This document shows positions 51,572 to 61,217 of a DNA stretch of 64,000 nt, piece by piece. The translations under genes were made by a program, and so were the position numbers. Numbering within the stretch: position 1 is the stretch's first letter; every line of letters starts with the position of its first letter. The notes under the pieces were generated by a model. It was given only the letters and a program-made list of their open reading frames with translations, searched no databases and was not told where the DNA came from. This DNA comes from Alterisphingorhabdus sp038748365. Its GTDB lineage: Bacteria > Pseudomonadota > Alphaproteobacteria > Sphingomonadales > Sphingomonadaceae. Location: assembly GCA_038748365.1 (NCBI GenBank), contig JBCDIZ010000006.1:1-64000 (forward strand), in the 5' to 3' direction.

Positions 51572-53467
51572 CTAAAGCGCAAACAGCTTTTTCATCGCCT
51601 TATCGAGTATCACCAATTGCCATAAAGCACGGCCATAATCACTACGGCCAGAAATATGCGCTTCAGCCATATTGGTCATCGCTGCGCTGTTAAACCAGCC
51701 AGTGCGCGCCAGCCCGTCGTCATCGGCAATGCCGCGCGCGGTATCGGCCAGCGGTCCACGAAACCATTGACTGATCGGCGTCACAAAGCCCATTTTCGGT
51801 CGATAGAGAATATCTTCGGGCAGATAGCGCTCCATGCTTTTCTTCAGCAGCCATTTGCCTTGGCCGTTCTGGATGCGGTATTTCTCGGGCAAGCGCGCAG
51901 CGAATTCGATCAGACGATAATCCAGCAGCGGCTCACGCGCCTCAAGGCTGACGGCCATGCTGGTGCGGTCAACCTTGGTGAGGATATCGCTGGGAAGCCA
52001 GACTTTGAGGTCGGCATATTGCGCCCGATCTAGTCCGGATTGCGCGGGAGCCTGGCGCATCAGGCGGATCATATCCTGTTCGGCGCGATGGCCTTGTAAC
52101 GCCCTGCCCAGCTCTGGGCTGTAAAGCGCTTGGCGATGTGCCGCGCCCGTCACCGAAAGCGCGTCAGCATAGGCAGCATCGCCATCATTGGCGAGCGCAA
52201 GCAAGGTCGTCTTGGCGCGCAAGGGACGCGGCGCCCAATCGGCTTTGGGGTATAACCGCCCCAATGTTCCAAACACACTTTGCCGGAAACCCAGCGGCAA
52301 CAGGCTGCGCACCCGTTCCTCGCCATGGTGGAAAACATGGCGGCGGTATCCGGCCAGGGCTTCATCCGCGCCATCGCCTGACAGCGCCACAGTGACATGC
52401 TGGCGCGCCAGCGCACAGACCTGCGCCGTTGGTAGCGCCGAGCCATCGGCAAAAGGCTCATCGAACTGGTCCACCAGCGTGTCGATCAGCGCAAAATCGC
52501 CAGCAGTGACGATTTCCTCATGGTGATCGGTGGCAAAGCGTTTGGCCACAGCCCGGGCATGGCTGGTTTCGTCAAGCGAGGCCTCATCAAAACCGATGCT
52601 GCAACTGGTGACGGCGCTTTTGGAACGCTCGGCCATCAGCGCGACGACGCTGGAGCTATCCACCCCGCCGGAGAGAAACGCACCCAGCGGCACATCGGAG
52701 ATCATCCGCAACCGCACCGCATCGCGCATCAGGTCAAGCAACTCCTCCTCCAGCGCGGCGGGCTTGGCGCTGCTGCGCTCGGCAAAGCTGACATCCCAAT
52801 AGCGGTGCAATGCGCCATCGGGCTGGCTCGCGGAAAAGTGAATGCTGTGCCCGGCTTCGAGCTTCTGCACTCCCTGGACAATACACTGGTCATCGGGGAC
52901 ATAGCCCCATGTCATATAGGCTTCGATCGCCTGCTCATTGGGCACGCGGCGTAGCGCCGGATTAGCGAGCAGGCCTTTCAGCTCCGAGGCAAAGGCAATC
53001 GCGCCATCGGGCAGACGCGTGTAATAGAGCGGCTTGACCCCAAGCCGATCGCGCACCAGCGTCAAGCTATGTTCCTCGCGGTCATAAAGTGCGAAGGCGA
53101 ACATGCCGTTGAGCCGGTCAATTGCTGCCTTGCCCCAGCGTCGCCATGCGAGCAGGATGACCTCGGTATCGCTATCGGTCTTAAATACATCGCCCGCCGT
53201 TTCCAGCGCTTTGCGAACCTCGGCGAAGTTATAAATCTCGCCATTGAAGCTGATATGATAGCGCCCCTCAGGCGTTGCCATGGGCTGCGCGCCGCCTTCC
53301 AGATCGATAATCGCCAGCCGCCGGTGCCCCAGCCCAATGCCGCGATCGACCCAGATGCCGCTGCCATCGGGACCGCGATGCGCCAATGCGTCGCTCATCC
53401 GGCGGACCCGCTCAGGATCAACCGGTTTGGGCGTTTCAGGATAGAACAGGCCGGCTATGCCGCACAT
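51572..53467 (-). CDS. XrtA-associated asparagine synthase-like amidotransferase
   Basis: A 631-residue class II glutamine amidotransferase. Cys2 in MCGIAGLFYP is the nucleophile. RRLAIIDLEGGAQPM and SFNGEIYNFAEV belong to the glutaminase domain. The synthetase domain has the ATP pyrophosphatase loop FLSGGVDSSSVVALMA and VALSGDGADEALAGY. In XrtA loci this subgroup is thought to aminate a sugar or uronic acid of the polymer. It is the last gene of the locus and starts 33 bases past the exosortase gene. Confidence 0.93.
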   Translation of the reverse strand: MCGIAGLFYPETPKPVDPERVRRMSDALAHRGPDGSGIWVDRGIGLGHRRLAIIDLEGGAQPMATPEGRYHISFNGEIYNFAEVRKALETAGDVFKTDSDTEVILLAWRRWGKAAIDRLNGMFAFALYDREEHSLTLVRDRLGVKPLYYTRLPDGAIAFASELKGLLANPALRRVPNEQAIEAYMTWGYVPDDQCIVQGVQKLEAGHSIHFSASQPDGALHRYWDVSFAERSSAKPAALEEELLDLMRDAVRLRMISDVPLGAFLSGGVDSSSVVALMAERSKSAVTSCSIGFDEASLDETSHARAVAKRFATDHHEEIVTAGDFALIDTLVDQFDEPFADGSALPTAQVCALARQHVTVALSGDGADEALAGYRRHVFHHGEERVRSLLPLGFRQSVFGTLGRLYPKADWAPRPLRAKTTLLALANDGDAAYADALSVTGAAHRQALYSPELGRALQGHRAEQDMIRLMRQAPAQSGLDRAQYADLKVWLPSDILTKVDRTSMAVSLEAREPLLDYRLIEFAARLPEKYRIQNGQGKWLLKKSMERYLPEDILYRPKMGFVTPISQWFRGPLADTARGIADDDGLARTGWFNSAAMTNMAEAHISGRSDYGRALWQLVILDKAMKKLFAL

Positions 53468-53500
53468 GATAAAGGTCTCGGGGCTAATCGGAGCAAAAGA

Positions 53501-55075
53501 TTATTCGCCCGATGCAATGGTGAGTGCCAGACTGTCAAGCGGCCCCGCCTCAGCTATGAAGCGCTCCACCGCTTGGGAGGCATCGGTCTCTTCCACCGCC
53601 TCTGCTGAAACGATCAACACCCCAGCGCGCTGCTGGCTGCCGAGCAAGCGATCCCCCAGCATGGCCAGCTTGATGCGGCTTGCGCTTTGCGTTGTCAGAT
53701 CGCCATAGACATAGAGTGTCACCGCATCGCGCACCATCGGGCCGGGGGCGACAAGCCGCTGGCTGGCAAGGCCTTGTGTGGTCTCGCCGCTGGCGGTCCA
53801 TGCCCAGTCACTCGCCGGATCATGCGCGCCCTGACCATAGCCGATCAGTTCCGCGCCCTCGGCCTGACGGTCATAGAGCGCAAAGAACAGGTCAATCTTG
53901 GTGCCTTCGCTGTCGCTATAGCTGCCCAGCAGCGTATGCGCCGCGCCCTTTTGTTGTGGCGACCAATCAGCGCGCGGGGCATATTCAACCTGCTGCCATT
54001 CTGGGATTTTCGGCAAGGTGATGCTTTCGGCAATTTCTGCCCGAGCATTGGCCATCACCAGCGACCAGCCTACAGGCGCGACCAGCAAGGCAGTCAGTGC
54101 TAGCACCGCCGGAGCCATCCAGCGACGCGCAGTATCAGCGGTAGCGGCCTTGTCCTGATCAGTCGCAAAAGGCGCATCAATCGCACGATCGAAAAACGGC
54201 CATGCCGCGCCCATGATGATGATCATCACCAGCGCGAAGAAGAACCAGCCATAAAAGACATGATCAAATCCGACTGCGAAATCCAAGCCATAATAATGGG
54301 CGATGGCAATGGTCCCCCATGCGCGGATGCCATTGGCGATGATCGGCAGGATGACACAGGCGGCGAGGAAGAGGATGCGGCGGCTCCAGCGCGCAAAGCA
54401 CAGATACGCCACCAGTACCCCATAGGCAATCATGGCGATCAAGAATTTGACGCCCGAACAGGCCTCAGCGACCTCAAAATAGCCGGTAGGCGTTGAGATA
54501 AACACGCCTTCGCGGAAAGCCGGAATACCAATCCAGCTTAGCAACACCATCGACATATCAGCGGTAATCGTCTGCAAAAACGGGACAATTTCTTCGCCAA
54601 CCGGCACAAGAAAGAAGCCATAGAAGAGCGGGAACCACAATATCTTGCCCGCACGCCAGCCGAGCAGTGCAACGACTGCGCCCTGCACCATCACCACCAG
54701 CGCGCCATGGCGCAGCAGCGCGGTGCCTGATGCTTCGCCGAGCAGCCAGACCAACGCGCCCAGCGCGACCCAGAGCAACGCCAGCGGCGCGCAGCCGGGT
54801 GCTGTCTGGCGCAAGGCATCCGCCCGCTGCCACACCAGCCAGCCAAGAATGAGCGGAATCAGCAGGATATGATTATAGGTCGAAACATCCCACCAGATCA
54901 GCGCCATATCGCTCAGGTCACGCCAGAACAGTGCGACCAGCAACAGCGCCAGGATACCAAGCTGCTGAAACGCTATCCGCCATGGTTGCGACCATTGCGG
55001 CTTGGCCTGTGCATCTGGCTCATCAACGCTGCCCTGCATCGCCGGACCACTATCAGGATGGGAGAGCGCACTCAT
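53501..55075 (-). CDS. xrtA: Exosortase A fused to an EpsI-type domain
   Basis: A 524-residue inner-membrane protein with about eight hydrophobic helices (residues 35-310). The transpeptidase site is Cys206 in EACSGVKFL, with Arg251 in NGIRAWG and His272 in FDHVFYGW. From about residue 325 a periplasmic EpsI (DUF3485) domain follows, with LPKIPEWQQVEYAPRADW and DLFFALYDRQAEGAELIGYG. Exosortases cleave and probably transfer proteins carrying a PEP-CTERM tail. EpsI is separate in some loci; the fusion is usual in sphingomonads. The stop of the upstream glycosyltransferase gene is at 55072 and overlaps the exosortase ATG (ATGA). Confidence 0.93.
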   Translation of the reverse strand: MSALSHPDSGPAMQGSVDEPDAQAKPQWSQPWRIAFQQLGILALLLVALFWRDLSDMALIWWDVSTYNHILLIPLILGWLVWQRADALRQTAPGCAPLALLWVALGALVWLLGEASGTALLRHGALVVMVQGAVVALLGWRAGKILWFPLFYGFFLVPVGEEIVPFLQTITADMSMVLLSWIGIPAFREGVFISTPTGYFEVAEACSGVKFLIAMIAYGVLVAYLCFARWSRRILFLAACVILPIIANGIRAWGTIAIAHYYGLDFAVGFDHVFYGWFFFALVMIIIMGAAWPFFDRAIDAPFATDQDKAATADTARRWMAPAVLALTALLVAPVGWSLVMANARAEIAESITLPKIPEWQQVEYAPRADWSPQQKGAAHTLLGSYSDSEGTKIDLFFALYDRQAEGAELIGYGQGAHDPASDWAWTASGETTQGLASQRLVAPGPMVRDAVTLYVYGDLTTQSASRIKLAMLGDRLLGSQQRAGVLIVSAEAVEETDASQAVERFIAEAGPLDSLALTIASGE

Positions 55076-56313
55076 GCGGCATCACTTATGTGGACATCTT
55101 CGCCAAAGACGATTCTATCCAGCCCTTCCAGTTGCGCCTGCCAACTCATCGTGTCTTGCACATGGCGGCGTGCGGCAGTGCCCATAGCTCTGGCTTTGTT
55201 GCTATCTCTCAGCAGATCAATGCACATAGCAACAAAGCTGCCATTGTCCTCGGCAATCATGAAATGGGTGCCATTGACAACATCAATTCCGGTCGCCGCT
55301 TCGGGTGAGACGACCACCGGCTTTTCCATCGCCATTGCTTCCAGCACCTTGTTCTGCACCCCACGCGCGATCATCAGCGGCGCCACCGCTATCGCCGCTT
55401 TATTGAGCCAGGTGCGGATATCATTCACCTCGCCGGTGACAATGATATTCTTGTCATTATGCAAAGCCCGCACGGCATCGGTCGGGCTGCGTCCGGCAAT
55501 GATAAAGCGCGCATCGGGAACGGCGGCAACAACCGCGGGCATGACATGCGCGGCGAAGCTCGTCACCGCGTCGATATTGGGCGGATAATCCATTTGCCCG
55601 GTGAAGATGATATCATCCCCCGGAGTGGTCGCACTCATAGCTTTAGTCAGCTCGTTATGGCGCGGGTCATAACGGACACAATCAATACCATTGGCAATGC
55701 TGCGGATATGGCTAACTGCTATGTGACCGTCTGCCGCCATGCGCTGACGGAACAGATTGGCCTCATTCTCGCTCACCAGAGAAACCACATCGGCGCGATC
55801 CGCCATGCGATGCTCAAATTGCGATAGCATGTGTCCTTCGCGGCGATAAATATAGGCCATCGCGCTGCGACTGGTTTCGGCATAGCTCTCAAATTTCATC
55901 GAATCGACATCGACCAGATCAAGAACGATACGGCCCTGAAAGTCTTCCGGAATGTATTGCGCCATCTGGCCGGAGAAACAGAAGACTGTGCCGATATCCT
56001 GCTCATTGATAGTGCGCGCGACATAGTCCGCCAGTGCCTGATGATAAAAGGCGGTGAGCGAAACGGGCTTACCCTTGAGCAGTGCCTCTACCCCCGCCAG
56101 CGCCATCGACTTGGTCCGCTGCACCACACAATGTGTTTGCGCCAAGGCGGCGAGTTCGCTCTGATGCGCCATCTCATCGGCATTATCGGCAAAGCAGGCG
56201 ACATGAACCGGAGCAAGCCCCGCCAAGGCCTGTAGCATATGGAAGGAACGGATTTTGTCACCGCGATCCGGCGGAAAGGGGATGCGATGGGCAAGATAGA
56301 GAATGGCCGCCAT
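55072..56313 (-). CDS. XrtA-associated glycosyltransferase
   Basis: A 413-residue GT-B-fold glycosyltransferase. It opens AAILYLAHRIPFPPDRGDKI and then has SFHMLQALAGLAPVHVACFA, which matches the TIGR03087-type XrtA glycosyltransferases. The donor-binding half has IIFTGQMDYPPNIDAV, FIIAGRSPTDAV and MEKPVVVSPEAATGI. It should act on the cytoplasmic face, adding a sugar to the lipid-linked repeat unit. It starts 9 bases past the FemAB-like gene and overlaps the exosortase gene. Confidence 0.92.
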   Translation of the reverse strand: MAAILYLAHRIPFPPDRGDKIRSFHMLQALAGLAPVHVACFADNADEMAHQSELAALAQTHCVVQRTKSMALAGVEALLKGKPVSLTAFYHQALADYVARTINEQDIGTVFCFSGQMAQYIPEDFQGRIVLDLVDVDSMKFESYAETSRSAMAYIYRREGHMLSQFEHRMADRADVVSLVSENEANLFRQRMAADGHIAVSHIRSIANGIDCVRYDPRHNELTKAMSATTPGDDIIFTGQMDYPPNIDAVTSFAAHVMPAVVAAVPDARFIIAGRSPTDAVRALHNDKNIIVTGEVNDIRTWLNKAAIAVAPLMIARGVQNKVLEAMAMEKPVVVSPEAATGIDVVNGTHFMIAEDNGSFVAMCIDLLRDSNKARAMGTAARRHVQDTMSWQAQLEGLDRIVFGEDVHISDAA

Positions 56314-56322
56314 GACTTGCCC

Positions 56323-57429
56323 CTACCCCAGACCTTTGGCGATCAATGGCCCTAGTCGATTGGCGACAGAGAGCGGCAGCTTCTGCCATAACCTGATCCG
56401 CGCCTGATATTTCGGGCTGAGCGGATTGACATCGCGCGGCACGGCACCATCGGCGGTGCGGGTCGCATAATGCAGCGGCTGGCCTTCAAAGCCCCAATTC
56501 TTCTTGAACGCAGCAGCACCGGTTCCGGTCTTGGAACGACCAAAATCGAAGCGGCTGCACCCTTGCTCCCGCGCATGGTTCATCAGCGCATAATACATCA
56601 GGTCATTGGCGCGTAGCTGGCGCGCCTGCCAGACCCCGCCGCCCCAATAGGGCATCACCGTGCCGCGATGATAGATACTGAGCACAGAAGCAACCGGCTC
56701 GCCTTGGTGCAGCACCGTGAGGATATCCGCATCCTCACCAAAATGATCGAGCACAGACGAAAACAGTGCGTGCGGGAATACCGGCGTGCCGAGATTGCGC
56801 ACGCTCTCGCTGTAAACACGGTAATGCCAGTCGCGATCACGTTCGGATGCGCCGGTTTCAACGCTCAGATCGCCCGCTTCTTGCAGCTTGAGTGCCTTAC
56901 GCACTTCGGCACGTTGTTTGCGCGGAATGGCGAGCAGCTCGGCTTCATCATCAGCCGCAAGATCACGGACAAAGCCGAGATAGCTCTCGCTATTGTAATG
57001 CCACTCCGGCTGCGCAGGCATTAGGCCGCCGCGCAGTTCTGCCGTCGGGCAACTGCGCTGTTCTGCGATCTGCCACATGGCATCCGTCAGCGCTTCAGCA
57101 GCAACGTCATCGTCGGCTAGAACACCACCATCCACAGCAAAACCGCACGACACCAGCGCGCGACCAAAGAGTGAGGAATGGATCAGGTGGCATGGCAATA
57201 TACCGCGAATAGCAACACCAGTCGCATCGCGTGCTATCAGTAAAACACTCTCATGGCAGGTGGCTTCGCTAATCGCGTCAATCCATTCAAGCCGGTGAAA
57301 GGCAGTGGCAGCATCATGACCGTTGACATAATCGGTCCATCCCTCGCGCCCCTTTGCATCGTCGGCGCGCACTGTCTCCACTAGGCAAGGCAAGGTCGCA
57401 TTCAGGCTATGGTCGAAGGCCATATTCAT
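56323..57429 (-). CDS. FemAB-like acyltransferase of the XrtA system
   Basis: A 368-residue GNAT-fold protein of the FemAB XrtA-associated type. The core has SVETGASERDRDWHYRVYSES, GEPVASVLSIYHRGTVMPYWGGG, and MYYALMNHAREQGCSRFDFGRSKTGTG. FemAB proteins transfer amino acids from aminoacyl-tRNA to peptidoglycan; in these loci the acceptor may be the exopolysaccharide or a lipid-linked precursor, which is not known. The ATG region overlaps the deacetylase stop. Confidence 0.9.
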   Translation of the reverse strand: MNMAFDHSLNATLPCLVETVRADDAKGREGWTDYVNGHDAATAFHRLEWIDAISEATCHESVLLIARDATGVAIRGILPCHLIHSSLFGRALVSCGFAVDGGVLADDDVAAEALTDAMWQIAEQRSCPTAELRGGLMPAQPEWHYNSESYLGFVRDLAADDEAELLAIPRKQRAEVRKALKLQEAGDLSVETGASERDRDWHYRVYSESVRNLGTPVFPHALFSSVLDHFGEDADILTVLHQGEPVASVLSIYHRGTVMPYWGGGVWQARQLRANDLMYYALMNHAREQGCSRFDFGRSKTGTGAAAFKKNWGFEGQPLHYATRTADGAVPRDVNPLSPKYQARIRLWQKLPLSVANRLGPLIAKGLG

Positions 57430-58313
57430 TGTGGCACGCGTAGCGCCGCCAATGTGTCGATACGGTCCCAGCGAAAGTCACGCGCCAGACGTCGCAGCTT
57501 GCCCGCCATCGCCTCAAGCCGTGTATAATGACGCAGACGCGATTTCAGCGGTGCGTCCTTGACTCGAGGCTGATCCGGATCAATTTCCCAAGGGTGGAAA
57601 TAGAAGATTGCCGGTTCCTGATCGACACTATTCACGCGATTAATCGCCCAGCGCGATAGCGCATAGGGGAACACCCGAAAGAACCCGCCACCACCAGCGG
57701 CAAAGTTACGGCCATTGAGCCGCACTGTGGTGACCGGCAGCTCGATCAACGGCGAGTCCGCAATCGGGCGATAGGCGAAGCGCGGCGCATCCGCCCAGCC
57801 ATAATGGTCATGCACAACCGGTGCCACACTTGAGGAATAATTATAGCCATGCTCGGCAAGTATCTGATGCGCAAAGGGTGTGCGCTGATCGATAGAAAAG
57901 CTCGGTGCACGATAGCCGGTGACTTGCTGGCCGCTGGCATCCTGCAAAACCGCGCGCGTCTTGCTGATATCAGCAGCAAAAGCCTTGGCATCCATATTGA
58001 ACACCCGGCCATGTGCCCAGCCATGGCTGGCAACTTCATGCCCGGCATCGGCGATACGCCGGATCAGCGCCGGATAGCGCTCCGCCACCCAGCCAAGAAT
58101 GAAGAAGGTCGCCTTAACATCGGCTTCGGCAAACAGCGCGATCACCGCATCAGTATTGCCCTCAACCCGGTGCTGCAAACTATCCCAATCGGCCGGGTCA
58201 ATCGTATTCTCAAATGCGCCGACCTGAAACCAGTCCTCAATATCGACGGACAGGCCATTGGGAATATGGCCCCGGTCTTTCGGCTTGGGCACAATTTCCG
58301 GGCGATGAAGCAT
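57426..58313 (-). CDS. XrtA-system polysaccharide deacetylase
   Basis: A 295-residue NodB-type deacetylase with a DUF3473 tail. The metal and catalytic motifs are LSVDIEDWFQ (Asp24, Asp27), EVASHGWAHGRVF with two His, and GYRAPSFSI. The C-terminal YFHPWEIDPDQPR is the DUF3473 signature. It should remove acetyl groups from N-acetylated sugars of the polymer. It overlaps the FemAB-like gene and lies 15 bases past the ATPase gene. Confidence 0.93.
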   Translation of the reverse strand: MLHRPEIVPKPKDRGHIPNGLSVDIEDWFQVGAFENTIDPADWDSLQHRVEGNTDAVIALFAEADVKATFFILGWVAERYPALIRRIADAGHEVASHGWAHGRVFNMDAKAFAADISKTRAVLQDASGQQVTGYRAPSFSIDQRTPFAHQILAEHGYNYSSSVAPVVHDHYGWADAPRFAYRPIADSPLIELPVTTVRLNGRNFAAGGGGFFRVFPYALSRWAINRVNSVDQEPAIFYFHPWEIDPDQPRVKDAPLKSRLRHYTRLEAMAGKLRRLARDFRWDRIDTLAALRVPQ

Positions 58314-58328
58314 AGTTATGTTTCCGTG

Positions 58329-59483
58329 TCAGGCGGCGTCGCGATGATTATCCGACTGATCACCCTCGACCCAACGGACGAGACGGATCAGAAGATTGCG
58401 CAGCGAACGCTCCTGCTCTGCCACACGCGCCTCCAGTGCGCAAATCCGGTCTAGTGCAGCGCGATGATCTGCCGGGTCAACGGCGGATGTTTCATCCTCA
58501 GCCTCGTTCTCAACGGCATCATTGGCAGCCTGTGCATCATCGGGCGAATAGGCGGCTGTCTGAAGCACAGACTGGGCCACCTGCATCGGCTCTGCCTGTT
58601 CTTCGGCATTGGCCTCGCTTATCGCTTCTACCGGTTCCTCCGACAGCTCCGCTTCAACCATATTAAGTGGTAGGTCTTCTGCCAGATCAGCGATGACCTG
58701 CTCGACTAGCGCAGCATCGATGTGGTCGACCTTTTCAATCGCACCCATAAGCAGAATCCGGCTCATCAGACGATTGAGCGAACGCGGAATACCCTGGGTT
58801 GCTTCGGCGATCTCTGCAATCGCAGCATCGCTGAATGATGGCCGCCCATCGCCACCGGCGCGCGCCAGACGATGCGCGATATAGGGCCGCACCTCATCCA
58901 CATTCATGCCTTCAAGGTGATGCGTTGCAATAATCCGTTGGCGCAACTGCTCCACCGAGGGATCATTGCGCAGCATATCGCGAAATTCCGGCTGGCCTAG
59001 CAGGAAAATTTGTAGCAGCGCCTGGCTTCCCAGTTGGAAATTCGACAACATCCGCAGCTGTTCCAGAGCAGTGCGGTCAAGATTCTGCGCTTCATCCACA
59101 ATTAGCAGGCAGCGCCGCCCAGCACGGGCTTCGGCCTGGAAATGACTCTCCAGTGCGCGCAGCAAAGCTGCTTTTTCCATGCCTTGGCTGGATACGCCAA
59201 ATTGTTCTGCCGTCAGCCGCAACAGATCTTCGCTCGAAAGCTGGCTGGTGACAATCTGTGCCGCATTGAGCCGGTCGCGGTCAATGGTTTCCATCAAATG
59301 GCCAACAAGCGTCGTCTTGCCCGAACCGACCTCGCCAGTAATAACGATAAAGCCCTCACCCTGAGCCAGGCCATAGCCGAGATAGGACAAAGCCTTGCGA
59401 TGGGTGCGGCTGTCAAAATAATATTGCGGATCAGGGGTTAGCTGAAACGGACGCGCGGTCAGCCCATAATAGCTCTCGTACAT
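58329..59483 (-). CDS. XrtA-system-associated AAA ATPase
   Basis: A 384-residue ExeA/GspA-like ATPase. It begins MYESYYGLTARPFQLTPDPQ and then YYFDSRTHRKALSYLGYGL, matching the TIGR03015 type. Walker A is GEVGSGKTTL (residues 50-58) and Walker B is CLLIVDEAQNL. After the ATPase part an acidic, low-complexity linker (about residues 275-345) leads to a short coiled coil. Its job in polymer export is not known. Confidence 0.92.
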   Translation of the reverse strand: MYESYYGLTARPFQLTPDPQYYFDSRTHRKALSYLGYGLAQGEGFIVITGEVGSGKTTLVGHLMETIDRDRLNAAQIVTSQLSSEDLLRLTAEQFGVSSQGMEKAALLRALESHFQAEARAGRRCLLIVDEAQNLDRTALEQLRMLSNFQLGSQALLQIFLLGQPEFRDMLRNDPSVEQLRQRIIATHHLEGMNVDEVRPYIAHRLARAGGDGRPSFSDAAIAEIAEATQGIPRSLNRLMSRILLMGAIEKVDHIDAALVEQVIADLAEDLPLNMVEAELSEEPVEAISEANAEEQAEPMQVAQSVLQTAAYSPDDAQAANDAVENEAEDETSAVDPADHRAALDRICALEARVAEQERSLRNLLIRLVRWVEGDQSDNHRDAA

Positions 59484-59516
59484 GTCCTGTCTCCTCCATG
59501 GCCAGCAAGGCCAGCA

Positions 59517-61217
59517 TCAGAATGAATAGCGCAGCCCAAGCAGCGCCGATAAGGTGAGCGAGTTTTCAAAGCCGTCAATATCAAATGTATCGAGGCCAAC
59601 CGCCGCCGTGGCCCGCAATCTGCGGGTCAGATCGCGCAGATAGGCGGCATTGGCACCGACTGCCAGCACATCTTCTGCACCTTCAAAAGCGCTATCGAAA
59701 TAGTTCGCATAGACATTAGCGCTGAACGCAGAAGCTGCATCAAGCTGGGTCGTGGCAAAGAAGTTGGCGAAGTAGTTTTCATCCAACCCGCCAGCAATAT
59801 CCGCCAGCACCCCGACTTCGGAATTGAGGAAACGGCGGCGATTATAGCCGAGCGCAAGGCCGGTCTGCCATCCGTTCACCTGGGTTGAGACAATCGCGTT
59901 TACCCCGCGCAGGCGGAACAGCGATGATGCTGCCGATTGCAGAGCGTCATTAATACAGAGATTGTTTTCTCCGCCAACGACACAGCCGTTCAGATCACCC
60001 GAAATTGGGTTGCGGAAGCTAGTGAACTGGGTCGGCAACAGAGCGACATTATCAACCAGCCGCGAACCGAAACCTGCGACCGTATCAAATACATTGACGC
60101 TGACGACAGTGCGTGAGCTTGGCTGCCAGTTAAAGCTGCCATAATAGGTTTCGCTGTCATAGCGGCGGCCATAGCGGGCCTCCAGCGAAGTACGGCGGCT
60201 GGGGCGCCAGAGCACGCCGACATCCCAGATCAGGCCGGTCGCATCAAATGACAGCAACCGCGGCGAATCCGGGTCGGTGATGATCCGGCCATCGCCACCA
60301 ACAAGCGGGTTGCCATCCTCATCGCGCAGCGCGTCACGCTCAGTGACTTCCACATCCTCATAACCGACACCGCCGACAAGCGCGAATGTCGGTGACAGCG
60401 GAACCGTGACGTCGCCGCGGACAAAGGCGTCCTCAAAGCGCTGGTCAAGCTGTGTGGTATCTGCCCGGCGATAGCCGCCGCTGATCGTCCAACCGAAAGG
60501 CAATATGCTGTTGCTCGCCAACTGACCAATGGTTGCATTGGCAAAATGGGTCGTGCTTTCATCAAACACGTCAAGCCGCGGTTGGCCCGGAGCAATGGCG
60601 ATATTGTTGTCGGTTTCGAGCGAGGTATAGCCAAAACGGTAATTGGCATTGACGAATGCACTGCCGATACTGGTGTTCACCGAAGGACCGGCAAAGATCG
60701 AATAGACCTGAGCAATATTGTCATTATCACCGACAATATTGGTCGGTTGTTCACCGCGAATGTCAATCCGGCTACGTGTGGCTATACCGCCTGCCTCAAA
60801 GCTGAGCACATTGGGGACAAGTTGCACGCTGCCGCGAGCGATACCGCTTAAAATGTCCTGATCGCCAATCTCGTCATCCCATTCGATCCGGCGTTCATAG
60901 CGCAAGCTGATCTGACCTTCGGCACGCTGGCCCTGCACAGCGGCATCAACACCAGCGGCAATAACACTGAAGGTAACAACATTGTCGCTGTTGAGATCAG
61001 CGAGCAACACCTGCCCCACTTCAATATAGGGCACGACCTGTACGCCTCTGCCCTGACGAGTGGTGACGTTATCATCGCCAAGACCAATATCGGCGCCACC
61101 GGCCGGCAATTGCTGAGCAGCGGCAGGGGTGATGGCGCAAGGCAGTGCCAGAACTGCGGCGATGGCTGTTGCTGCCAGACGTTTGCTGGCATATTTTTCC
61201 GGTGAGAAAAGAGACAT
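59517..61217 (-). CDS. XrtA-system outer membrane beta-barrel protein
   Basis: About 566 residues of TIGR03016 type. A signal peptide (AATAIAAVLALPCAITPAAA) ends near AQQ. The rest is a series of amphipathic strands with aromatic girdles, such as GQISLRYERRIEWDDEIGDQ and RTVVSVNVFDTVAGFG, ending in LGLRYSF with a terminal Phe. It probably forms the outer-membrane pore through which the polymer leaves. GGAG stands 7 bases before the ATG at 61217. Start and preceding stop share one base (TAATG). Confidence 0.9.
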   Translation of the reverse strand: MSLFSPEKYASKRLAATAIAAVLALPCAITPAAAQQLPAGGADIGLGDDNVTTRQGRGVQVVPYIEVGQVLLADLNSDNVVTFSVIAAGVDAAVQGQRAEGQISLRYERRIEWDDEIGDQDILSGIARGSVQLVPNVLSFEAGGIATRSRIDIRGEQPTNIVGDNDNIAQVYSIFAGPSVNTSIGSAFVNANYRFGYTSLETDNNIAIAPGQPRLDVFDESTTHFANATIGQLASNSILPFGWTISGGYRRADTTQLDQRFEDAFVRGDVTVPLSPTFALVGGVGYEDVEVTERDALRDEDGNPLVGGDGRIITDPDSPRLLSFDATGLIWDVGVLWRPSRRTSLEARYGRRYDSETYYGSFNWQPSSRTVVSVNVFDTVAGFGSRLVDNVALLPTQFTSFRNPISGDLNGCVVGGENNLCINDALQSAASSLFRLRGVNAIVSTQVNGWQTGLALGYNRRRFLNSEVGVLADIAGGLDENYFANFFATTQLDAASAFSANVYANYFDSAFEGAEDVLAVGANAAYLRDLTRRLRATAAVGLDTFDIDGFENSLTLSALLGLRYSF